A stretch of DNA of 64,000 nt, from positions 272,175,426-272,239,425 of the forward strand of contig CP136063.1 of NCBI GenBank assembly GCA_032622095.1. Direction: 5' to 3'. Position numbers and translations under genes: made by a program. The notes under the pieces are model-generated. The model was not told the origin of the DNA, ran no database searches, and worked only from the letters and a program-made list of their open reading frames with translations. Positions 51,205-63,291 of the stretch are shown here, in pieces (within the stretch, counting starts at the first letter, position 1; the number at the start of each line of letters is the position of its first letter). Source of the DNA: Siphonodentalium dalli. Lineage: Eukaryota; Mollusca; Scaphopoda; Gadilida; Siphonodentaliidae.

Positions 51205-54200
51205 TTGTTACAAATAAATAACGCTCATTGTTATATAGTCTATTCTTGGTATGTTTCAAATAAAGAGCGTTCATTGTTAGTCTATTCCTGGTATGTTACA
51301 AATAAAGAGCATTCATTGTTATTCTATTCCTGGTATGTTACAAATAACGAGCGTTCATTGCTAGTCTATTCCCGTTATGTTACAAATAAAGAGCGTTCAT
51401 TGTTAGACTATTACTGGTATGTTACACATAAAGAGCGTTCATTGTTTGTATTATTCCTGGTATGTTACAAATAAAGAACGCGCATTGTTAGTCTATTCCT
51501 GGTATGTTACAAATAAAGAACGTTCATTTTTAGTCTATCCCTGGTATGTTACAATAAAGAGCGTCATTGTTAGTCTATTCCTGGTATGTTACAAATAAAG
51601 AGCGTTCATTGTTATTCTATTCCTGGTATGTTACAATTAAAGAGCGTTCATTGTTAGTCTATTCATGGTATGTTACAAATAAAGAACGTCCATTGTTATT
51701 CTTATTCATGGTATGTTACAGATAAAGAGCGTTCATTGTTAGTCTTATTCCTGGTATGATACACATAAAAAGCGTTCATTGTTAGTCTACTCATTGTATG
51801 TTACCAATAAAGACCGTTCAGTGTTAGTCTTAGTCATGTTATGTTACAAATTAAGAGCGTTCATTGTTAGTATATTCATGGTATGTTACAAATAAAGATC
51901 GTTCATTGTTAGTCTTATTCCTGGTATGTTACAAATAAAGAGCGTTCAATGTTAGTCTTACTCATTGTATGTTAAAAATAAAGACCGTTCATTGTTAGTC
52001 TTAGTCATGGTATGTTAGAAATGAAGAGCTTTCCTTGTTAGTATATTCATTGTATGTTACAAATAAAGATCGTTCATTGTTAGTCTTATTCCTGGTATGT
52101 TACACATAAAGAGCGTTCATTGTTATTCTATTCCTGGTATGTTACAATTAAAGAGCGTTCATTGTTAGTCTACTCATGGTATGTTACAAATAAAGAACGT
52201 CCATTGTTATTCTTATTCATGGTATGTTACAGATAAAGAGCGTTCATTGTTAGTCTTATTCCTGGTACGATACACATAAAAAGCGTTCATTGTTAGTCTA
52301 CTCATTGTATGTTACCAATAAAGACCGTTCAGTGTTAGTCTTAGTCATGGTATGTTACAAATTAAGAGCGTTCATTGTTAGTATATTCATGGTATGTTAC
52401 AAATAAAGATCGTTCATTGTTAGTCTTATTCCTGGTATGTTACAAATAAAGAGCGTTCAATGTTAGTCTTACTCATTGTATGTTAAAAATAAAGACCGTT
52501 CATTGTTAGTCTTAGTCATGGTATGTTAGAAATGAAGAGCTTTCCCTGTTAGTATATTCATTGTATGTTACAAATAAAGATCGTTCATTGTTAGTCTTAT
52601 TCCTGGTATGTTACACATAAAGAGCGTTCATTGTTAGTCTACTCATTGTATGTTACCAATAAAGACTGTTCATTGTTAGTCTTAGTCATGGTATGTTACA
52701 AATAAAGAGCGTTCATTGTTAGTCTATTCATGGTATGTAACCAACAAAGAACGTCCATTGTTAGTCTTATTCATGGTATGTTACAAATAAAGAGCGTTCA
52801 CTGTTAGTCACCTCCTGGTAAATAACCAATACTGACCGTTCATTGTTAGTCTATTCCTGGTATGTTACCAATACAGATCATTCATTGTTAGTCGTATTCC
52901 TGGTATGTTACAAATAAAGAGCGTTCATTGTTAGTCTATTCCTGGTATGTTACAAATAAAGAGCGTTTATTGTTAGTCTATTCCTGGTATGTAGCCAACA
53001 AAGAACTTTCATTGTTAGTCTTATTCCTAGTATGTTACACATTAAGAGCGTTCATTGTTAGTCTATTCATTGTTTGTTACCAATAAAGACCGTGCATTGT
53101 TAGTCTTAGTCATGGTATATTACAAATAAATATTGTCTCTTGTTAGTATATGCATGGTATGTTACAAATAAAGATAGTTCATTGTTAGTCTTATTTCTGG
53201 TATGTTACAAATAAAGAGCGTTAATTGTTAGTCTATTCCTGGTTTGTTACAAATAAATAACGCTCATTGTTATATAGTCTATTCTTGGTATGTTTCAAAT
53301 AAAGAGCGTTCATTGTAGGTCTATTCCTGGTATGTTACAAATAAAGAGCATTCATTGTTATTCTATTCCTGGTATGTTACAAATAACGAGCGTTCATTGC
53401 TAGTCTATTCCCGTTATGTTACAAATAAAGAGCGTTCACTGTTAGACTATTACTGGCATGTTACAAATAAAGAGCGTTCATTGTTTGTATTATTCCTGGT
53501 ATGTTACAAATAAAGAACGCTCATTTTTAGTCTATTCCTGGTATGTTACAAATAAAGAACGTTCATTTTTAGTCTATCCCTGGTATGTTACAAATAAAGA
53601 GCGTTCATTGTTAGTCTATTCCTGGTATGTTACAAATAAAATGCGTTCATTGTTAGTCTATTCCTGGTATGTTACACATAAAGAGCGTTCATTGCTAATC
53701 TATTCCTGTTATGTTACAAATTACGTGCGTTCATTGCTAGACTTATTCGTGGTATGTAACCAACACAGAGCGTTCATTGTTAGTCTTACTTTTGGTATGT
53801 TACAAATAAAGAGCGTTCATTGTTAGTCTTATTCCTTGTATGTTACAAATAAAGAGCGTGTATTGTTAGTCTATTCCTGGTATGTTACAAATAAAGAGCG
53901 TTTATTGTTAGTCTATTCCTGGTATGTAACCAACAAAGAACGTCCATTGTTAGTCTTATTCCTGGTATGTTACACATAAAGAGCGTTCATTTTTAGTCTT
54001 ATTCCTGGTATGTTACAAATAAAGAACGCTCAATGTTAGTCACCTCCTGGTAAATAACCAATAATGAGCGTTCATTGTTAGTCTATTCCTGGTATGTTAC
54101 AAATAAAGATCATTCATTGTTAGTCGTATTCCTGGTATGTTACAAATAAAGAGCGTTCATTGTTAGTCTATCCCTGGTATGTTACAAATAAACAGCGTTT

Positions 54201-54518
54201 ATTGTTAGTCTATTCCTGGTATGTAGCCAACAAAGAACTTTCATTGTTAGTCTTATTCCTATTATGTTACACATTAAGAGCGTTCATTGTTAGTCTATTC
54301 ATTGTTTGTTACCAATAAAGACCGTTCATTGTTAGTCTTAGTCATGTTATGTTACAAATAAAGATTGTCTCTTGTTAGTATATTCATGGTATGTTACAAA
54401 TAAAGATAGTTCATTGTTAGTCTTATTCCTGGTATGTTACAAATCAAGAGCGTTCATTGTTAGTCTTACACATTGTATGTTGAAAATAAAGAGCGTTCAT
54501 TGTTAGTCTATTCCTGGT
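51205..54518 (+). repeat. 3314-bp long-form subunit in macro-unit 6
   Basis: Marker spacing is 3314 bp, the same as in macro-unit 5, including the two extra units near 51720-51805. It lacks the TTGTTTTGTC variant of the short form (near 52420 it reads TTGTTAGTC). Confidence 0.83.
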
Positions 54519-57430
54519 TTGTTACAAATAAATAACGCTCATTGTTATATAGTCTATTCTTGGTATGTTTCAAATAAAGAGCGTTCATTGTTAGTCTATT
54601 CCTGGTATGTTACAAATAAAGAGCATTCATTGTTATTCTATTCCTGGTATGTTACAAATAACGAGCGTTCATTGCTAGTCTATTCCCGTTATGTTACAAA
54701 TAAAGAGCGTTCATTGTTAGACTATTACTGGTATGTTACACATAAAGAGCGTTCATTGTTTGTATTATTCCTGGTATGTTACAAATAAAGAACGCGCATT
54801 GTTAGTCTATTCCTGGTATGTTACAAATAAAGAACGTTCATTTTTAGTCTATCCCTAGTATGTTACAATAAAGAGCGTCATTGTTAGTCTATTCCTGGTA
54901 TGTTACAAATAAAGAGCGTTCATTGTTATTCTATTCCTGGTATGTTACAATTAAAGAGCGTTCATTGTTAGTCTATTCATGGTATGTTACAAATAAAGAA
55001 CGTCCATTGTTATTCTTATTCATGGTATGTTACAGATAAAGAGCGTTCATTGTTAGTCTTATTCCTGGTATGATACACATAAAAAGCGTTCATTGTTAGT
55101 CTACTCATTGTATGTTACCAATAAAGACCGTTCAGTGTTAGTCTTAGTCATGTTATGTTACAAATTAAGAGCGTTCATTGTTAGTATATTCATGGTATGT
55201 TACAAATAAAGATCGTTCATTGTTAGTCTTATTCCTGGTATGTTACAAATAAAGAGCGTTCAATGTTAGTCTTACTCATTGTATGTTACAAATAAAGACC
55301 GTTCATTGTTAGTCTTAGTCATGGTATGTTAGAAATGAAGAGCTTTCCTTGTTAGTATATTCATTGTATGTTACAAATAAAGATCGTTCATTGTTAGTCT
55401 TATTCCTGGTATGTTACACATAAAGAGCGTTCATTGTTAGTCTACTCATTGTATGTTACCAATAAAGACTGTTCATTGTTAGTCTTAGTCATGGTATGTT
55501 ACAAATAAAGAACGCTCATTGTTAGTCTTATTTCTGGTATGTTACAAATAACGAACGCTCATTGTTAGTCTTATTCATGGTATGTTACTAATAAAGAGCG
55601 TTCATTGTTAGTCTAGTCCTTGTATGTTACAAATAAAGAACGCTCATTGATAGTCTTACTCCTGGTATGTAACCAACAAAGAACGTCCATTGTTAGTCTT
55701 ATTCATGGTATGTTACAAATAAAAAGCGTTCACTGTTAATCTATTCCTGGTATATAACTAACAAAGAACGTCTATTGTTGGTATATTCCTGGTATGTTAC
55801 AAATAAAGCGCGTTCATAGTTAGTCTTACTCATGGTATGGTACAAATAAAGAGCGTTCATTGCTAGTATTATTCCTGGTATGTAACCAGCAAAGAACGTC
55901 CATTGTTAGTCTTATTCGTTGTATGCTACAAATAAGGAGCGTTTATTGCTAGTCTTAATCCTGGTATGTAACCAACAAAGAACGTCCATTGTTAGTCTTA
56001 TTCATGGTATGTTAAAAATAAAGAGCGTTCATTGCTAGTCTTATTTCTGGTATGTAACCAACAAAGAACGTCAATTGTTAGTCTTATTCATTGTATGTTA
56101 CAAATAAAGAGCGTTCATTGATAGTCTTATTCCTGCTATGTAACCAACAAAGAACGTCCACTGTTAGTCTTACTCCTGGTATGTTACAAATAAAGAGCGT
56201 TCATTGTTAGTCTTACTCCTGGTATGTTACAAATAAAGAGCGTTCATTGCTAGTCTTATTCCTGGATTCTAACCAACAAAGAACGTCCATTGTTAGTCTT
56301 ATTCATGGTATGTTACAAATAAAGATAGTTCATTGCTAGTCTTATTCCTGGTATGTAACCAACACAGAACGTCCATTGTTAGTCTTATTCATGGTATGTT
56401 ACAAATAAAGAGCGTTCATTGCTAGTCTTATTCCTGGTATGTTACAAATAAATAGCGTTCATTGTTAGTCTATTCCTGGTATGTTACAAATAAAGAGCGT
56501 TCATTGTTAGTCTATTCCTGGTATGTTAAAAATAAAGAGCGTTCATTGCTAGTCTTATTCCTGGTATGGGTATGTTACAAATAAAGAGCGTTCATTGCTA
56601 GTCTTATTCCTGGTATGTTACAAATAAATAGCGTTCATTGTTAGTCTATTCCTTGTATGTTACAAATAAAGAGCGTTCATTGTTAGTCTATTCCTGGTAT
56701 GTTACAAATAAAGAGCGTTTATTGCTAGTCTTATTCCTGGTATATAACCAACAAAGAGCGTTCATTGTTAGTCTTACTCCTGGTATGTTACGAATAAATA
56801 GCGTTCATTGTTAGTCTATTCCTGGTATGTTACAAATAAAGTGCGTTCATTGCTAGTCTTATTCCTGGTAGTCTTATTCCTGGTATGTTACAAATAAAGA
56901 ACGCTCATTGTTAGTCTATTCCTGGTATGTTACAAATAAAGAACGTCCATTGTTAGTCTTAATCCTGGTATGTTACAAATAAAGAACGTTCATTGCTAGT
57001 CTTATTCCTGGTATGTTACAAATAAGGAACGTCCATTGTTAGTATATTCCTGGTATGTTACAAATAAAGAGCATTCATTGTTAGTCTTACTCCTGGTATG
57101 TTACAAATAAAGAGCGCTCATTGTTAGTCTTATTCCTGGTATGTTACAAATAAAGAGCGTTCATTGTTAGTCTTATTCCTGGTATGTTACAAATAAAGAG
57201 CGTTCATTGTTAGTTTATTCCTGGTATGTTACAGATAAGGAACGCCCATTGTTAGTCTTATTCCTGGTATGTTACAAATAAAGAGCGTTCATTGTTAGTC
57301 TTATTCCTGGTATGTTACAAATAAAGAGCGTTCATTGTTAGTTTATTCCTGGTATGTTACAAATAAGGAACGCCCATTGTTAGTCTTATTCCTGGTATGT
57401 TACAAATAAAGAGCGTTCATTGTTAGTCTA

Positions 57431-57798
57431 ATCTGCAAGGCCAGTGTCTAGTTGAAACATTCAAAAACATATATTCTTGAACTTTATTAACGCATGCCAA
57501 ACTACTAGTGTTAGCGCTGCCACTTGACAAATTTGCTGATGGAAAAAATAATTCAAATTTGGCAAAAACAAAATTCCCGGTGAAATTAAGCCTCTGCGTG
57601 GTCTTTCCTCCACCCGTAAAATTGACAACGTCGTGTGTGGCCTTGCGGCTGGAACGACGATAAACCCTAACAAACAAACAAACATAGCAAATCCTCTTGT
57701 GATGCGCCCTTCTGATAAGGCAACCCTTCTATCGTGTTATTGTTTGATTATTGGTGTATTATGTGGTGATAAACTAGAGATGCGAATATAATTATTAA
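57431..57798. repeat. 368-bp insert, copy 6, with two base changes
   Basis: The same as the other five except GATAAACTAGAG at about 57769-57780, where the others read GATAAACACGAG: two adjacent substitutions at about 57775-57776. It is 8858 bp after copy 5, with the same junctions. Confidence 0.93.
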
Positions 57799-60062
57799 CT
57801 ACTCATGGAATGTTACAAATAAAGAGCGTTCATTGCTAGTATTATTCCTGGTATGTAACCAACAAAGAACGTCCATTGTTAGTCTTATGCATTGTATGCT
57901 ACAAGTAAGGAACGTTCATTGCTAGTCTTAATCCTGGTATGGAACCAACAAAGAACGTCCATTGTTAGTCTTATTCATGGTATGTTAAAAATAAAGAGCG
58001 TTCATTGCTAGTCTTATTCTTGGTATGTAACCAACAAAGAACGTCCATTGTTAGTCTTATTCATTGTATGTTACAAATAAAGAGCGTTCCTTGCTAGTCT
58101 TATTCCTGGTATGTAATCAACAAAGAATGTCCACTGCTAGTCTTACTCCTGGTATGCTACAAATAAAAAGAGTTCATTGTTAGTCTTATTCCAGGAATGT
58201 AACCAACAAAGAACGTCCATGGTTAGTCTTATTCATGGTATGTTACAAATAAAGAGCGTTCATTGCTAGTCTTATTCCTGGTATGTAACCAACAAAGAAC
58301 GTCCATTGTTAGTCTTATTCATGGTATGTTACACATAAAGAGCGTTCATTGCTAGTCTTATTCCTGGTATGTTACAAATAAAGAGCGTTCATTGTTAGTC
58401 TATTCCTGGTATGTTACAAATAAAAAACGCTCATTGTTAGTCTATTCCTGGTAAGTTACAAATAAAGAACGCTCATTGTTAGTCTATTCCTGGTATGTTA
58501 CAAATAAAGAGCGTTCATTGTTAGTCTATTCCTGGTATGTTACAAATAAAGAACGCTCATTGTTCGTCTATTCCTGGTATGTTACAAATAAAGAGGGTTC
58601 ATCGTTAGTCTATTCCTGGTTTGTTACAAATAAAGAACGCTCATTGTTAGTCTATTACTGGTATGTTACAAATAAAGAGCGATCATCGTTAGTCTATTCC
58701 TGGTATGTTACAAATAAAGGGCGTTCATCGTTAGTCTATTCCTGGTATGTTACAAATAAAGAACGCTCATCGTTTGTCTATTCCTGGTATGTTACAAATA
58801 AAGAACACTCATTGTTAGTCTATTCCTGGTATGTTATAAATAAAGAGTGTTCATTGTTAGTCTATTCCTGATATATTACACATAAAGAACGCTCATTGTT
58901 AGTCTTACTCCTGGTATGTTACATATAAGGAACGCACATTGTTAGTCTTACTCCTGGTATGTTACAAATAAAGAGCGTTCATTGCTAGTCTATTCCTGTT
59001 ATGTTACAAATAAAGAGCGTTCATTGTTAGTCTTACTCCTGGTATGTTACAAATAAAGAAAGCTCATTGTTAGTCTATTCCTGGTATGTTATAAATAAAG
59101 AGCGTTCATTGTTAGTCTTACTCCTGGTATGTTACCAATAAAGAACGCTTATTATTGGTATATTCCTGGTATGTTACAAATAAAGAGCGTTCGATGTTAG
59201 TCTTACTCATTGTATATTAAAAATAAAGACCGTTCATTGTTAGTCTTAGTCATGGTATGTTAGAAATAAAGAGCGCGCATTGTTAGTCTATTCCTGGTAT
59301 GTTATAAATACAGAGCGTTCATTGTTAGTCTTACTCCTGGTATGTTACCAATAAAGAACGCTCATTGTTAGTCTATTCATGGTATGTTGCAAATAAAGAG
59401 CGTTCATTGTTAGTCTATTCCTGGTATGTTACAAATAAAGAACGCTCATTGTTAGTCTTATTCCTGGTATGTTACAAATAAAGAGCGTTCATTGTTCGTC
59501 TATTCATGGTATGTAACCAACAAAGAACGTCCATTGTTAGTCTTATTCATGGTATGTTACAAATAAAGAGCGTTCACTGTTAGTCACCTCCTGGTAAATA
59601 ACCAATAATGAGCGTTCATTGTTAGTCTATTCCTGGTATGTTACAAATAAAGATCATTCATTGTTAGTCGTATTCCTGGTATGTTACAAATAAAGAGCGT
59701 TCATTGTTAGTCTATCCCTGGTATGTTACAAATAAACAGCGTTTATTGTTAGTCTATTCCTGGTATGTAGCCAACAAAGAACTTTCATTGTTAGTCTTAT
59801 TCCTATTATGTTACACATTAAGAGCGTTCATTGTTAGTCTATTCATTGTTTGTTACCAATAAAGACCGTTCATTGTTAGTCTTAGTCATGTTATGTTACA
59901 AATAAAGATTGTCTCTTGTTAGTATATTCATGGTATGTTACAAATAAAGATAGTTCATTGTTAGTCTTATTCCTGGTATGTTACAAATCAAGAGCGTTCA
60001 TTGTTAGTCTTACACATTGTATGTTGAAAATAAAGAGCGTTCATTGTTAGTCTATTCCTGGT

Positions 60063-63000
60063 TTGTTACAAATAAATAACGCTCATTGTTATATAGTCTA
60101 TTCTTGGTATGTTTCAAATAAAGAGCGTTCATTGTTAGTCTATTCCTGGTATGTTACAAATAAAGAGCATTCATTGTTATTCTATTCCTGGTATGTTACA
60201 AATAACGAGCGTTCATTGCTAGTCTATTCCCGTTATGTTACAAATAAAGAGCGTTCATTGTTAGACTATTACTGGTATGTTACACATAAAGAGCGTTCAT
60301 TGTTTGTATTATTCCTGGTATGTTACAAATAAAGAACGCGCATTGTTAGTCTATTCCTGGTATGTTACAACTAAAGAACGTTCATTTTTAGTCTATCCCT
60401 GGTATGTTACAATAAAGAGCGTCATTGTTAGTCTATTCCTGGTATGTTACAAATAAAGAGCGTTCATTGTTATTCTATTCCTGGTATGTTACAATTAAAG
60501 AGCGTTCATTGTTAGTCTATTCATGGTATGTTACAAATAAAGAACGTCCATTGTTATTCTTATTCATGGTATGTTACAGATAAAGAGCGTTCATTGTTAG
60601 TCTTATTCCTGGTATGATACACATAAAAAGCGTTCATTGTTAGTCTACTCATTGTATGTTACCAATAAAGACCGTTCAGTGTTAGTCTTAGTCATGTTAT
60701 GTTACAAATTAAGAGCGTTCATTGTTAGTATATTCATGGTATGTTACAAATAAAGATCGTTCATTGTTAGTCTTATTCCTGGTATGTTACAAATAAAGAG
60801 CGTTCAATGTTAGTCTTACTCATTGTATGTTAAAAATAAAGACCGTTCATTGTTAGTCTTAGTCATGGTATGTTAGAAATGAAGAGCTTTCCTTGTTAGT
60901 ATATTCATTGTATGTTACAAATAAAGATCGTTCATTGTTAGTCTTATTCCTGGTATGTTACACATAAAGAGCGTTCATTGTTATTCTATTCCTGGTATGT
61001 TACAATTAAAGAGCGTTCATTGTTAGTCTACTCATGGTATGTTACAAATAAAGAACGTCCATTGTTATTCTTATTCATGGTATGTTACAGATAAAGAGCG
61101 TTCATTGTTAGTCTTATTCCTGGTACGATACACATAAAAAGCGTTCATTGTTAGTCTACTCATTGTATGTTACCAATAAAGACCGTTCAGTGTTAGTCTT
61201 AGTCATGGTATGTTACAAATTAAGAGCGTTCATTGTTAGTATATTCATGGTATGTTACAAATAAAGATCGTTCATTGTTAGTCTTATTCCTGGTATGTTA
61301 CAAATAAAGAGCGTTCAATGTTAGTCTTACTCATTGTATGTTAAAAATAAAGACCGTTCATTGTTAGTCTTAGTCATGGTATGTTAGAAATGAAGAGCTT
61401 TCCCTGTTAGTATATTCATTGTATGTTACAAATAAAGATCGTTCATTGTTAGTCTTATTCCTGGTATGTTACACATAAAGAGCGTTCATTGTTAGTCTAC
61501 TCATTGTATGTTACCAATAAAGACTGTTCATTGTTAGTCTTAGTCATGGTATGTTACAAATAAAGAGCGTTCATTGTTAGTCTATTCATGGTATGTAACC
61601 AACAAAGAACGTCCATTGTTAGTCTTATTCATGGTATGTTACAAATAAAGAGCGTTCACTGTTAGTCACCTCCTGGTAAATAACCAATACTGACCGTTCA
61701 TTGTTAGTCTATTCCTGGTATGTTACCAATACAGATCATTCATTGTTAGTCGTATTCCTGGTATGTTACAAATAAAGAGCGTTCATTGTTAGTCTATTCC
61801 TGGTATGTTACAAATAAAGAGCGTTTATTGTTAGTATATTCCTGGTATGTAGCCAACAAAGAACTTTCATTGTTAGTCTTATTCCTAGTATGTTACACAT
61901 TAAGAGCGTTCATTGTTAGTCTATTCATTGTTTGTTACCAATAAAGACCGTGCATTGTTAGTCTTAGTCATGGTATATTACAAATAAATATTGTCTCTTG
62001 TTAGTATATGCATGGTATGTTACAAATAAAGATAGTTCATTGTTAGTCTTATTTCTGGTATGTTACAAATAAAGAGCGTTAATTGTTAGTCTATTCCTGG
62101 TTTGTTACAAATAAATAACGCTCATTGTTATATAGTCTATTCTTGGTATGTTTCAAATAAAGAGCGTTCATTGTTAGTCTATTCCTGGTATGTTACAAAT
62201 AAAGAGCATTCATTGTTATTCTATTCCTGGTATGTTACAAATAACGAGCGTTCATTGCTAGTCTATTCCCGTTATGTTACAAATAAAGAGCGTTCACTGT
62301 TAGACTATTACTGGCATGTTACAAATAAAGAGCGTTCATTGTTTGTATTATTCCTGGTATGTTACAAATAAAGAACGCTCATTTTTAGTCTATTCCTGGT
62401 ATGTTACAAATAAAGAACGTTCATTTTTAGTCTATCCCTGGTATGTTACAAATAAAGAGCGTTCATTGTTAGTCTATTCCTGGTATGTTACAAATAAAAT
62501 GCGTTCATTGTTAGTCTATTCCTGGTATGTTACACATAAAGAGCGTTCATTGCTAATCTATTCCTGTTATGTTACAAATTACGTGCGTTCATTGCTAGAC
62601 TTATTCGTGGTATGTAACCAACACAGAGCGTTCATTGTTAGTCTTACTTTTGGTATGTTACAAATAAAGATCGTTCATTGCTAGTCTTATTCCTGGTATG
62701 TTACAAATAAAGAGCGTTCATTGTTCGTCTATTCATGGTATGTAACCAACAAAGAACGTCCATTGTTAGTCTTATTCATGGTATGTTACAAATAAAGAGC
62801 GTTCACTGTTAGTCACCTCCTGGTAAATAACCAATAATGAGCGTTCATTGTTAGTCTATTCCTGGTATGTTACAAATAAAGATCATTCATTGTTAGTCGT
62901 ATTCCTGGTATGTTACAAATAAAGAGCGTTCATTGTTAGTCTATCCCTGGTATGTTACAAATAAACAGCGTTTATTGTTAGTCTATTCCTGGTATGTAGC

Positions 63001-63291
63001 CAACAAAGAACTTTCATTGTTAGTCTTATTCCTATTATGTTACACATTAAGAGCGTTCATTGTTAGTCTATTCATTGTTTGTTACCAATAAAGACCGTTC
63101 ATTGTTAGTCTTAGTCATGTTATGTTACAAATAAAGATTGTCTCTTGTTAGTATATTCATGGTATGTTACAAATAAAGATAGTTCATTGTTAGTCTTATT
63201 CCTGGTATGTTACAAATCAAGAGCGTTCATTGTTAGTCTTACACATTGTATGTTGAAAATAACGAGCGTTCATTGTTAGTCTATTCCTGGT
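60063..63291 (+). repeat. 3229-bp subunit in macro-unit 7
   Basis: Marker spacing is 3229 bp, arising by a different join from the 3230-bp step elsewhere. It ends with a short junction segment (AAAGATCGTTCATTGCTAG near 62667) found at no other equivalent position. Private changes include ACAACTAAAGAACG near 60368 and GTTAGTATATTCC near 61830. Confidence 0.82.

Larger units (their letters stand above)
48573..57430 (+). repeat. Macro-unit 6 (8858 bp), long standard form
   Basis: Insert, dimer block, 9-unit run (49618-50013), 509-bp block (50540-51048), marker units at 51205 and 54519 (3314 bp apart), dimer block, trimer pair, next insert. Its right part carries variants not seen at the same places in the other macro-units: GTTACAAATAAAGACC near 55286, CTTACTCCTGG near 56169 where others read CTTTCTCCTGG, ATTCCTGGATTC near 56260 where others read ATTCCAGGATTC, and GCGTTTATTGCTAG near 56713. 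Confidence 0.9.

Noticed and set aside
10713-57798. Six independent insertions of one mobile element at a preferred site
   Set aside because: All copies share both junctions and kilobases of ordered flanking variants. Amplification of one event with the macro-unit is much simpler.
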